A program made the position numbers and the translations under genes. A stretch of DNA of 64,000 nt from Closterium sp. NIES-65. Taxonomy: Eukaryota > Streptophyta > Zygnematophyceae > Desmidiales > Closteriaceae. The stretch spans positions 3,968,001 through 4,032,000 of the forward strand of contig CANXME010002486.1 of the NCBI GenBank assembly GCA_948144175.1, written 5' to 3'. Every line of letters begins with the position of its first letter. The first letter of the stretch is position 1. Positions 30,253-40,433 of the stretch are shown here, piece after piece. Under the pieces are notes generated by a model that saw only the letters and a program-made list of their open reading frames with translations, had not been told where the DNA came from and ran no database searches.

Positions 30253-33200
30253 ATGGCAGAGCCGGAGTCCGCGCCTACATGCGGTGAGCTCCAAGGGCGT
30301 GAAGAACGCCCGTCAGGGAGCGCCACAGCTCCCGGACCACAAGCGTGCTTGCGCCGATCGCAGCGGCTCCAGACCCAGCACGCAAATGGCGCCGCAAGCC
30401 GCGCACAGCCTCATCAAGCGGCCCCGCCGCCGCAACGCCTCCCTCGGCGGGCGCAGCCAGCACGGGCGCCAGCAGCCCTGCAAGCTGATCGGCGGCGTCC
30501 AGACAAGAGTCGCGGTGACGATCCAGGAACAACTCAGGGGGGGTCGCGGGGAGGGACGAGTGAGCAAGAACCTGTATCAAGAGCAGAGCGTGAAAGCTCT
30601 CTGCGAGACGGAAGAGCTGGCCGAGGGTCGCCTCCGGAACCCGGGCCTGAGGGGGTTGCAGCGCCTGCGCAAGGAACTGGAACGGCTCCACTACGGCAGG
30701 AGAAGCCGGGCCAACTGCCGTCACCGCTCCGCCTCCCACAGCCACAAATTCTACTCCCGCCACGGGCGGGACTGGCGGCAGATGCAACCGCGACCCTGGA
30801 ACGGGAGCAGTCGCAGCAGCAGCGGGAAGCGATGAGGCCGGAACACGGGAGTGGACGAGTGCAGCAGGGGGCGGAACCTCATGAGGCGCCGCTTGACGCT
30901 GGGCGGCATGGGCGACGGCAACGTGCGAGCTGCCTTGTGTCTGAGCAGCCCTCTCTTCACGCATCGCGGTCGTTACCGCACGTTGCAGATCCGCCATCCT
31001 CACGGGCGGATCATACGACCCTCCCCCATTGCGACCACGAGAACCCCACCAGCCGCCGCGACCGCCACGGCGAGCTTGCCACTGACCCGATTGCTGATTG
31101 CGCCGGGGAGAATTCCGCCGGCGCCGGGAGGACGCCCGATCCTGTTGGGGCGCTGGAGAATGAGGGCGAGATAGGCGACGGTCCGGCGAGGGAGGACGTG
31201 ACTGCGACGTTGGTTGCGTCGGCTGAGCCACGGGAGGCGCAACGGGAGCAGACGGGTCCAATGCAGGGGACACAATCAATTGCGTCGGGCCGCCAGTGGT
31301 GGCGGACGTCGGCTGCGGGGACGAGGCAGGCACAGAAGTCTGCGGCTTGGGGCCCGAAGCGGGGGGCCCAACGGGTGCAGGAGCCGGGAGCGCGGCGGCA
31401 GACCCTGACGGGCCATCGGGCGAAGCCTGGGGAGCAGTTGGCGTGGACGGAGCGGATTTCCCAGCAGCAGCAAGAGCCACAGACTGAGCGGCAGCTGCGG
31501 CAAGGGGAGCCTCGGGTTCGGGGTGAGGAGGCTTTTCAGCGGATGTTGTCGAGGGCTTCGGAGCCGGAGCCACCGGGGGCTTCTTCGCCGTGGTCGCCTT
31601 TCCGGCCTCAGACTGAGGCTTGGCGACCACTGCCGACCAGGCGGCAGCGCGCTCTGGCGACGGCTCGGGAGCTCCAGCAATCACCATCACGAGGTAGTGC
31701 AGCACGGGAAGAAAGGAGGCAGACGGTTAGCGGAACTGGCGGAGGGCCTGAGAATGGGTTTCAGGCTGCGGGACATCGGGCTTTAATTGCTTTGGTAGCG
31801 GCTAATACAGAAGGGGACAGAAATGACCCCTCTTATACTACGGGAGTGGAGCCAGACAGCGAAAACGAGGAAGAAAGAGACGGAGCGGAGGCAACGAGAG
31901 TAGGGACAGGGAGGAGAAGACCTGAGACAGCCAATTTACCCACAGTGGGAACAGAAAGGCGTGCAGGGCCATTGGATGCCGATCGGACGGATGAGAATCC
32001 AACTCGGCAGCAGTCAACGCCACCGAGTCGCGCACGCAGACATCGAAACGCTTCCCTCCACCCAGTGTCAGGATTGGCCCCGCAGCGCCCGCGCTATTTT
32101 TCGCCAGTGGAGCTAGCGGAGATGGGGGATAAATTCGCCGACATAGCGAACTGGGACATCTCCGCCCTCTGCGATAGTCGCCAACCGCTGCTGTCAAGAC
32201 GATTACCGCCTAACCTGTGCCAGTTATTCTCGCTGACACTCCTGACCCCGCTACTTCACCTTTCGCGAAACCCTGACTCCGAAGCGGGTTGGACGCTGCT
32301 TCTCTTCCTCCCACGTCTGACCCTTCGCCAGGCTTCGCCAAAGCACCCAAATTGGCCACAAATCAAGGCCCGTCTTCGGGCATTCCAGCGAGGCGAGTGG
32401 TCACAGCTCTACCAGGAGGCGATAAACGCGGTCAACGCCCCTCCGCCCCCACGTCACCAACCCGATGTGACAGGTGTCCTGAGCAGAGCCGAGGGGTTGG
32501 CGAAACGTGGCAGTCTGCGTCGAGCCGTGTTGACGCTCGAGTCAACACCCGTCTGTACACCGAGCCCAGAAATTCTAGACGAGCTGCGACAAAAACATCC
32601 ACCGGCGGGAGACGACCAGCTGACCTGGCAGTCAGCCGATGCTAAGCCCCTGTGCATTTCCCACGCAGAATTTGCGAAGCTCCTTGGGAGATGCGAGAAT
32701 GGTGTTGGTGCCGGACCGTCTGGCACAACATTTGAGCACCTGCGCGACGCGGCAATAACCAATGCATCCGTCAGCACCCATCTGCACGCCCTCGTGAATA
32801 CAATTCTGGGGGGCAACCTCCCAGCTTCGGTTGCGGACCTGCTTACTGCGTCCAGACTCATCGCCCTGGCCAAACCTGGGGGGGGGGTCCGACCAATCGC
32901 TATCGGAGAATGCCTGACTCGGCTGGCTGCCAAAGCTGCGCTGTTGGTCATGGGGGAGGCTGCACGTGACTTCTTCCTACCCCTACAGTTCGGAGTGGCG
33001 GTGCCTGGTGGGGCGGAAGCGATAATTCACGCCGCCCGAACGTACGTGGACTGCCACCCAAACAGCCTGGTACTACAGACCGACATTGCGAATGCTTTCA
33101 ACAGCATTTCGCGACAATCCATCGCAGCGGCATTACAGGAGCCAACTCTATCGCCACTACTCCCACTGGTTCGACTGACCTACGGTAACCCGTCGCGACT

Positions 33201-35022
33201 CTACATGGACTCGACCTTTGCGAGCGGACCCCTACGCAGCGAACGTGGCGTTCGCCAGGGCGACCCACTTGGCCCGCTCCTGTTTGCGGCGGGAATACAC
33301 CCTACACTTCGTGACACTGCAGCAGCTCACCCAGGGGTGCTTTGCTTGGCCTATGCTGACGACGTGACATTCGTGGGTGCACGAAGTGCCACTGTAGCCG
33401 CGTTCAACCACTTCACCTCCAAACTGGAATCACTAGGCCTGAAGCACAACCCGCAGAAATGCACGGCATGGAGCGCCACTGCGTGCGACTCTGCTGGGTT
33501 ACCTCCAGGGGTGCCGTTCTGCACAGACGGCATCCGCTTGCTTGGGAGCTTTCTGGGGGCGGCCAACGGCGCAGCTTCTTTCTTAGCGGGCCAGCTGAAG
33601 GACCTGGCGAAACCCTTACACCTCATTGAGCGGGCAGATCCTCAGGTGGCCTCGCTGCTGATCACACGCTGCATCTCTCGGCGCGTGTCCTATCTAACTC
33701 GAACAACTCCTCTCAACCTCGTTTCACGAGACACTTGGACGGAGTGGGGTCGTGACCTCCTCCTGGCACTCCTTACCTCGTGCAGCATTCATGTGCCGGC
33801 GGGTAGAGCGGAACAGGCACGCGTCTGGGCGCAGGCCTCCTTGCCCCCCTCTCTAGGGGGAATAGGTGTTACTGACCCCCTTGTTGAGGGAGTGTACGGT
33901 TTCGTCGCAAGCTTCACACAGGCGGCTCTGCTTTTCTCTACGCTCGCGCTAGATCCGGACACCGCCCTCTCCCACGCGCGCTGCCATATGCTACGGCCCA
34001 CGGATGAAAACACACCGCTTCGCTCCTGGCTCACAGAGTGCGAGTCCGCCCTGCCTTCGGATGCGCGAGAGCTACTGGAACGGGAACGACTTAAGCGGAC
34101 AGATGTCAAACTACAGCACGCCCTTGCCCTACAGGTTCACGGTAGCCGCTACGCCGTGCAAGTACAGGCAACGAAGGACATGGAACTGAATCCGCTAGCA
34201 GGCCATACGCAGCGGATGTTCTCCCTAACCGGCTATGGCACAGGGGACTGGCTGACAGCCATCCCTATAGAAGCAACCAGACGCCTAGGCCCGGTACACT
34301 TCGCAAATGCCGTCAGATTCAGGCTCGGGCTGCCCTTCTCCACCCCGAAAAACTGTGATTGCTCTGATCACACCGAAATCCTAGACCCCCGCCTCCCGAA
34401 TCACCTCCTACGCTGCGGCACTGGAAGGCAGCGCATCAACACCCACAACGAGCTCCGAGATGCCTGCATTAGTATGGCACAGGATGCGGGGTTTATCGTC
34501 CACAGGGAGTCGGCTGCCCACTGCCCTGTCGAGGAACAAACAGCCGACTTCACCATGTCGGATAGGAGCAGTGGGGCGGTCTGGGTGTGCGACGTGACCG
34601 TGACAGACCCCATCAGTACCAGGGACCCACAGGCACGGAAAGGGAGGGGATGGGCAGCTAGGGAACAGGCAGATAAGAAAACCCAGCACTATGCAAACAG
34701 GCCTGAGACAGTCGGCTTCTTTCCACTGGCAGTGGAGACCTACGGTTGCCCATGTGCAGAGGTCCCCGTCTTCCTCAAACTGCTGGCAGACACCGCGGCT
34801 CGGCGCCACTTCAACGCCGACTCTAACTCCTATCATGCCGCCAAGTTTCTGCATCAGTTCAGGCAGCGGTGGTCGGTTGCCCTTCAGAGGGCGCAGTCAG
34901 TGGGCTTGCTTATGAAACTGGGTGAGGCTGCAGCAGCTGAGAACCCTCCGGTAGGGGGTATTGGGCATGAGCTACACCTAGGGGACTGCTTTGCTGTTTT
35001 GGAGCCACTGGTGGAACTCTAG
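30253..35022 (+). CDS. Reverse transcriptase / restriction-like endonuclease, copy 3, 1589 residues
   Basis: One uninterrupted frame from MAEPESAPT. The first 480 residues overlap the antisense gene and are low-complexity and poorly conserved between copies, so they may not be functional protein. From RQRALA onwards the protein is conserved. RT: RPIAIGECLTRL, LQTDIANAFNSISR (about 941), GVRQGDPLGPLLFAAG, AYADD (about 1034), HNPQKCTAW. Nuclease: CDC (about 1370), NHLLRC, THNELRD (about 1398), ADFTM, VCDVTVTDP (about 1446), GWAAREQADKK, QFRQRWSVALQRAQ. It would act in target-primed reverse transcription at GA sites. The initiating Met is uncertain. Confidence 0.9.
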   Translation: MAEPESAPTCGELQGREERPSGSATAPGPQACLRRSQRLQTQHANGAASRAQPHQAAPPPQRLPRRAQPARAPAALQADRRRPDKSRGDDPGTTQGGSRGGTSEQEPVSRAERESSLRDGRAGRGSPPEPGPEGVAAPAQGTGTAPLRQEKPGQLPSPLRLPQPQILLPPRAGLAADATATLEREQSQQQREAMRPEHGSGRVQQGAEPHEAPLDAGRHGRRQRASCLVSEQPSLHASRSLPHVADPPSSRADHTTLPHCDHENPTSRRDRHGELATDPIADCAGENSAGAGRTPDPVGALENEGEIGDGPAREDVTATLVASAEPREAQREQTGPMQGTQSIASGRQWWRTSAAGTRQAQKSAAWGPKRGAQRVQEPGARRQTLTGHRAKPGEQLAWTERISQQQQEPQTERQLRQGEPRVRGEEAFQRMLSRASEPEPPGASSPWSPFRPQTEAWRPLPTRRQRALATARELQQSPSRGSAAREERRQTVSGTGGGPENGFQAAGHRALIALVAANTEGDRNDPSYTTGVEPDSENEEERDGAEATRVGTGRRRPETANLPTVGTERRAGPLDADRTDENPTRQQSTPPSRARRHRNASLHPVSGLAPQRPRYFSPVELAEMGDKFADIANWDISALCDSRQPLLSRRLPPNLCQLFSLTLLTPLLHLSRNPDSEAGWTLLLFLPRLTLRQASPKHPNWPQIKARLRAFQRGEWSQLYQEAINAVNAPPPPRHQPDVTGVLSRAEGLAKRGSLRRAVLTLESTPVCTPSPEILDELRQKHPPAGDDQLTWQSADAKPLCISHAEFAKLLGRCENGVGAGPSGTTFEHLRDAAITNASVSTHLHALVNTILGGNLPASVADLLTASRLIALAKPGGGVRPIAIGECLTRLAAKAALLVMGEAARDFFLPLQFGVAVPGGAEAIIHAARTYVDCHPNSLVLQTDIANAFNSISRQSIAAALQEPTLSPLLPLVRLTYGNPSRLYMDSTFASGPLRSERGVRQGDPLGPLLFAAGIHPTLRDTAAAHPGVLCLAYADDVTFVGARSATVAAFNHFTSKLESLGLKHNPQKCTAWSATACDSAGLPPGVPFCTDGIRLLGSFLGAANGAASFLAGQLKDLAKPLHLIERADPQVASLLITRCISRRVSYLTRTTPLNLVSRDTWTEWGRDLLLALLTSCSIHVPAGRAEQARVWAQASLPPSLGGIGVTDPLVEGVYGFVASFTQAALLFSTLALDPDTALSHARCHMLRPTDENTPLRSWLTECESALPSDARELLERERLKRTDVKLQHALALQVHGSRYAVQVQATKDMELNPLAGHTQRMFSLTGYGTGDWLTAIPIEATRRLGPVHFANAVRFRLGLPFSTPKNCDCSDHTEILDPRLPNHLLRCGTGRQRINTHNELRDACISMAQDAGFIVHRESAAHCPVEEQTADFTMSDRSSGAVWVCDVTVTDPISTRDPQARKGRGWAAREQADKKTQHYANRPETVGFFPLAVETYGCPCAEVPVFLKLLADTAARRHFNADSNSYHAAKFLHQFRQRWSVALQRAQSVGLLMKLGEAAAAENPPVGGIGHELHLGDCFAVLEPLVEL
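30275..31705 (-). CDS. Conserved antisense protein of retroelement copy 3, 476 residues
   Basis: Starts MLHYLV; MVIAG at residue 7 matches the start of copy 2 and may be the true start. It has the same block order as copies 1 and 2, including RPPSPDRRLSRPHSPAP, SRRRRNSPRR, RGGRGGWWGSRG, PPVRMADLQRAV, HLPPVPPVAGVEFVA, ATLGQLFRLAESFHALL, CLDAADQLAGLLAPVLAAP and VVRELWRSLTGVL. Against copy 1, six of seven changed codons in the last block are silent in this frame, while nine of the overlapping sense codons change residue. No known family recognised. Confidence 0.78.
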   Translation of the reverse strand: MLHYLVMVIAGAPEPSPERAAAWSAVVAKPQSEAGKATTAKKPPVAPAPKPSTTSAEKPPHPEPEAPLAAAAAQSVALAAAGKSAPSTPTAPQASPDGPSGSAAALPAPAPVGPPASGPKPQTSVPASSPQPTSATTGGPTQLIVSPALDPSAPVAPPVAQPTQPTSQSRPPSPDRRLSRPHSPAPQQDRASSRRRRNSPRRNQQSGQWQARRGGRGGWWGSRGRNGGGSYDPPVRMADLQRAVTTAMREERAAQTQGSSHVAVAHAAQRQAAPHEVPPPAALVHSRVPASSLPAAAATAPVPGSRLHLPPVPPVAGVEFVAVGGGAVTAVGPASPAVVEPFQFLAQALQPPQARVPEATLGQLFRLAESFHALLLIQVLAHSSLPATPPELFLDRHRDSCLDAADQLAGLLAPVLAAPAEGGVAAAGPLDEAVRGLRRHLRAGSGAAAIGASTLVVRELWRSLTGVLHALGAHRM

Positions 35023-35097
35023 AGGGATTAGTCTGAATCTCACATGCTCGTGGAACTATATGTCTGTACCTTTTTGCCATATCAATATACGGACCAT
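35023..35097 (+). other. 3' untranslated region of retroelement copy 3
   Basis: About 75 bp, ending ATATCAATATACGGACCATT before GA. Confidence 0.6.

Positions 35098-35169
<72 letters not shown>
35098..35169 (+). repeat. (GA)n after copy 3
   Basis: About 70 bp of AG/GA. Confidence 0.95.
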
Positions 35170-35171
<2 letters not shown>

Positions 35172-35892
35172 CTTCGCCTCGGACCCTCCCAGTTCTCCAC
35201 CGCGGCATCCTTTCGCCTGGGACTGCCCCTACCTGTGCCAAGACGCTGCAACTGCACGGCACACTCACCGGTCGAAAACCTCAAAGCATATATTTCTATC
35301 CGCCATCCCGACACCGACGCAGTGTGGATCTGTGACATCACAGTCACAGACCCCGTCTCCCACTAGGACGAGTACGCTCGCAAGGCGCCCGGGTGGGCGG
35401 CCAGGATGCAAGCGGACAAGAAGGAGACCAAATATGCCGGGCAGAGCCCGTGGGTGGGCTTCTACGCCATGGCCGTGGAGACTTACGGCTACCCCTCACT
35501 TGGAGTCCTCGATTTCCTTCGCAGCTGCGCGGAGCTGGTGGCAACGCGGCAGTTTAACACCTCCCCAAAGTCAAGGGAGGTGGCGAAACTACTCACCGAG
35601 TACCGCCAGCGCTAGAGCGTGACCCTGCAGAGAGCCCAAGCCAACGCCCTCAGGGATAAGACCCATGAGGCTCTTACCGCGGATGTGCTAGGCCTCCAGG
35701 GACCGTTCACTCCACTGAGCGAGGGCCAGCTGTACCAATTGATAGAAGACCCCTCCGGCCACTAGGGCCGGAAGGGAAAGGGGGCGGCTATAGTTGTGTT
35801 GGGATAGGAGATTGATACAGTAGCTTTGCTGTGTGTGGTTTGCTGCTTTACCCTGTGTGTACCTTGGTGATATTAATACAAAGGACCGTTCA
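35170..35892 (+). pseudogene. Truncated fourth retroelement copy (endonuclease end)
   Basis: Begins with the same 219 bp as 19275-19493 and continues to a full 3' end, GATATTAATACAAAGGACCGTT, before GA. The translation has C-x-C, DAVWICDITVTDP, a stop at about 35366, then GWAARMQADKKETKY, FYAMAVETYGYPS and YRQR. The final TAG at 35613 stands where full copies have TGG. It lacks RT and the whole 5' region. It represents a more distant subfamily. Confidence 0.85.
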
Positions 35893-36679
<787 letters not shown>

Positions 36680-37255
36680 ATGGCGCTCTCTTTCAGCCAT
36701 CAACTCTTGGCACTCATCAATGAGGCGCCATCATCGGACGCGCGAGTGACCCTGACCTCGGAGGTTCACTACGAGCTCCAATTCTGGCTTGAGCATTTTG
36801 ACCATTTTAACGAGGCTCCGTTGCACATGCCCCACAGCCTGGATACGGTCATTCACGTTGACGCTAGCGCGCACAGCTGGGGTGCGACCCTTTCATCCTT
36901 CCCCGGTGGAAGCTCGCAAGGAAGCAGCCCCATGCCAAAAGAGCTTCTCTCCACATCGAGCACACGCAGAGAGCTCGAGGGAATGTTATGGGCGCTGCGA
37001 ACAATCTCGGACCAGATCCAAGGTCGCCACGTCCTCATTCGAGTAGACAACCAAGGAGTCTTCTTCATTCTTCGCAAAGGTGGCTCTAGGCAGCCCGGGC
37101 TCACTCTTCTCTGCAAGTCCATCGTCGCAATTTGCATGGTGCACGAAACCCGATTGGCCATCGAATGGATTCCACGTGCCCTCGATGCGCATGCAGACGC
37201 AGTGTCCAGACTGGAAGACCACAATGATTACTTGCTCAAGCTCCCTTGGTTTTGA
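36680..37255 (+). pseudogene. DIRS-like RNase H domain
   Basis: 192 codons. An IHVDASAHSWGATL block (first catalytic Asp) is followed by RRELEGMLWALRTI (Glu), LIRVDNQGVFFILRKGGSR (Asp) and a terminal WIPRALDAHADAVSRLED. This is the RNase H form of DIRS/Ngaro retrotransposons, which follow it with a tyrosine recombinase, as is the case here. All acidic residues seem present, but no upstream RT remains. Confidence 0.75.
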
Positions 37256-37689
37256 TTATTGGAAAGGCGTTGGGGATCACACACCATCGATCTGTTCGCG
37301 AACGCCAACAACACACAACTCTTGCGCTTTTGCTAAAAAAATCCGCATCCACGTGCAACTGCCATCAATGCATTCTTGCTCGATTGGGGATCAGAGCACG
37401 GCTTCGCATTCCCGCCGCCAAGCCTTATCCCAGCGACCCTACACCATGCCGCACAAACGATCGCCACGTTGACGCTAGTCATTCCCAAATTGGACAGGCG
37501 GCGCTTGGTGGTCCCTAATCCAGCCCTCCCCACACACCTGGGCAATCGGCATCTCCTCCATCCTATATCTTGCTAGTGGTAGTCAATGCTTGCAGGTGGG
37601 CTCACATCAACGTGCATTCTCGGGCGCTGGTTTTCCAGTCAGTCAAATCCTAGCACTGAAAGTCAATTACAAAGATTGATGTACCATTC
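37256..37689. other. Spacer between RNase H and recombinase, decayed
   Basis: Short frames such as one around 37376-37576 probably continue the RNase H polyprotein in shifted frames. No motif could be named. Confidence 0.35.
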
Positions 37690-38893
37690 GTGTATCCTAT
37701 GATTACAGACATGCTTCCAAGGCTGCACCACCACCTACTTCATATGACAGCCAAGGCACAATCGGAATCAACAATCAACACATACGAGCCATACTGGGAG
37801 AAGTTCCGTGGTTTTTGCATGAAGGCCAAAGTGGAATTTTCGCCCGCTGCGGACCTAACACTAGAACACTACTTAGTGCACGCCATCAACCACAAGGCCA
37901 CAGTCTCCAGCATACAGCTCATATGCGCAGCAGTCAGCTTTGCCCACCAAATGACAGGGTCGGCCAACCCAACGAACGGCCCTTTCACAATGCAAGTACA
38001 AGAGTTTGCCAAAAGACGCTGCCCTCGGGCCAACATGAGTGAAAGAGCCCGTCTCCCTTCATCAAGTCCAGACAATGGCAGGACCCTTCCTCTAGTCAAG
38101 CGAACTGGGCACCTACCAGAAAGGCCTCATCGTGTTGCTCATGTAATCGGCCTTTTTTTGCTTCTCCGACCTGGTGGCAATCCAGTGGGAGGACATCCAA
38201 TTCGAGGCCACGGCAATGTCGCTCCTAATCCCACACTCAAAAACCGACCAGGAGAGCAAGGGCTTATGGGTCCCTGACGCCACGGCTGACAGACCATTCC
38301 GCCCCGTGCGGTGCACCAGGCACTTCATCCAGCTGGCACGGTATGGGCCAAATACCAAAGGCGCGTTGATTCGTATATTTTGACGCAACTCCCCGCCATC
38401 CTCGCAGGATACCACCCCATCATACCCCATTGTCCGCATGTGGTGCTTGCATGCATTCCAAGCAGCCGACATCGACCCTACACACCTCGGCACCCATTCA
38501 TTCCGCAAAGGAGCAGCAACAGTTGCTGCCAGCATGGGCATCCCGGACCGCCTTTTCAAAAGACTGAGGCGCTGGCGGAGCGAAACCGCAAAGGACCTCT
38601 ATGTCACCATATCACACGATCATCTCCTTGCTGCGTCGCGTCGCCTCTACGACCAGGTGCATGTTCCATCCCCCTCGCAGCACGAGCATGCCCTTACTCG
38701 GCATCGTCAACAAGCACTCACCACGTATCAGGACGCGGTAAAAGTGCTGGTTTTGGGGGAGATCGATTCGGTCACCGCACTGAACCCCGCGTTTTGCCTA
38801 CGAAGAGTACGAAACCCTTTACAACCGCGCGAAAATACGATCTCTAGGCAATCGATTCTCCACTTTTACCGCGTCCTCAGAAGACCCAATTGA
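37690..38893 (+). pseudogene. Tyrosine recombinase of DIRS-like element, broken
   Basis: The N-terminal core-binding part has ESTINTYEPYWEKFRGFC. The frame shifts at a T-run near 38153, after which comes FCFSDLVAIQWEDI, where related enzymes carry the first catalytic Arg just before the F/L-S-D. An in-frame TGA is at 38381. The C-terminal catalytic part then reads THLGTHSFRKGAATVAA (H-x-x-R), RRWRSETAKDLYV (Trp/His position and Tyr). Such recombinases integrate DIRS elements in place of a DDE integrase. The frameshift, stop and missing Arg make it inactive. Confidence 0.75.
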
Positions 38894-39386
38894 AATGAGT
38901 CGTTGCATTTCCAAGGCAAATAGCAAGCCTTTATAGTATGTAATCTTCGAAAGTGTGTAACACCTTCGAAAACTGCGTATTGTGAACAGCGATGATATTT
39001 GTACCGAAGAAAAATGCTTCGGCGAACTACTACTTCCCCTCTATTTTCGGCATAAAAGTGGGGGCGAGCGAAGGCCATATGGCCTTCACCAATGTTTTTC
39101 ATTTCAAACTTTCAGCTATCAAGTTCCCTGCCCTCCAACCCTAGTTTTATATGGGAATCTATTGTTTGTGAAGAATGAGGAATGAATGAACTAGCACAAG
39201 GTTGGGTACAAGTAGGAAACCCTAGGAAACTGTACCCAATAGTGTCTACCCCACTATAGCCTAGACAAGCTATATGATATGAGTTTGACATTGTTTTCAT
39301 ATTGTAAAATGCTTGGACGATAAAAAATCCCGTACTTGCTAGTTGAAATGAGACGTTGCATTTGCAAGACAAATAGCAAGCTTTCA
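38888..39386. repeat. Pair of about 45-bp direct repeats around the solo LTR
   Basis: 38891-38937 and 39342-39386 share TTGAAATGAG, CGTTGCATTT and CAAATAGCAAGC. They may be terminal repeats of the DIRS-like element, into which the solo LTR later inserted. Confidence 0.45.
39168..39290 (-). mobile_element. Solo copia LTR
   Basis: 123 bp on the minus strand, starting TGTCAAACTCATATC and ending TCTTCACA. It has the GGCTATAGTGGGGTAG and GGGTACAG blocks of the element A LTR. The 5-bp duplication TTGTT is at 39163-39167 and 39291-39295. It was left by recombination between the two LTRs of an earlier full element. Confidence 0.85.
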
Positions 39387-40433
39387 CAATTTACTCCTCC
39401 ATAGATTGGACTCGATATTTAGTCCGTTTAGTGAACTTTTATGTCACCAAATAGGTACTTTACGAGACTGTATTTCTTGTACTTTTTATTATTGTCAATT
39501 GTTGTTCTCACACATACCCAAACAACCTCCCTAGCCTGTGTTTGGGAATCTGTAGAAAGTCCCTTTATTTCACCTTTAAACACAGAAGAATTTTGATAGG
39601 TACCTCCTTGGATAGAGTTCCCTAGTTGTTTTTGCCCTTTCAAGAGTTGGGTTGGGGCACATGGGCATATAATCTATGACCTGGGAAAAGTGCTAGTGAG
39701 GCATGTGGGGGAGGGGCAGGCCCTCAGATTGCAGGAATTTTACCCTCATTCGGGCTTTGAACACTGATTTTCAGGGTTTTTTTTCTGCCCCAGCGCTGAT
39801 GAGAAAGTTTTTTTTCAAATGTCTATCCTGATTTTCCTGCTAACTTTTGCGTACCAGGCCTGAATTTCCAGCGTGATTTTGCTTGGGGACCCTGAATCGA
39901 ATCATACAGTACAGGGTACAGGTATATTTGCGGAAATGCCTAGATTCAGTTTATCTGGAAAATAAATTTTCGCGCCAATCCGCCGTCACCGTCAATCACG
40001 GGAATATGGCATCTTCACTGTATCCACACCACCACACACGTTCCTGACTTGATGTGTTGTCGCCATCACCAGGATAGCTGGCAAGTGATTAAGCAATTTC
40101 AGGTGATCACACGCCGTGCCCAATCATTTGGCCAGGGCTGGCAAGATTCCACTGCGTCACTATTGTAAACCGTGAAGCTGTTGAATCGTGCCGAAAAAAG
40201 GAGCGCATCCATCCCATTTCGTGGATGGCCCATAGGGGACCATCCACGCACGCCTGCATGGTGGGGTTTGTTGAGGCTGTCATCAACCAATCACCGACAA
40301 GGTGTGGTGACCCTCCCTTCCCCATCCCTTTCACCCCATTCTTGAGCGCCGTGTTAGGTTAGTTGAGCTTCGTTAGTGCTGTTACTCGGCTGACTCACCA
40401 CTCCACCCTCCTAGAGATGTCTTTACTCCCACC
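39387..40433. other. Non-coding stretch upstream of hAT-like pseudogene
   Basis: No gene. A sentence-like block AACACTGATTTTCAGGG at about 39761 recurs as AACACTGATTTTCCAGGG at about 49828, outside the hAT-like gene on the other side and in the same orientation. Confidence 0.4.

Larger units (their letters stand above)
29985..35097 (+). mobile_element. Non-LTR retroelement copy 3, GA-bounded, uninterrupted frames
   Basis: About 5.1 kb. The 5' leader is nearly identical to that of copy 2. This is the only copy whose plus-strand frame runs without a stop from the conserved upstream ATG to the nuclease end, and whose antisense frame is also open. The 3' end is ATATCAATATACGGACCATT followed by GA. 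It is the best candidate for a recently active member. Confidence 0.92.
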
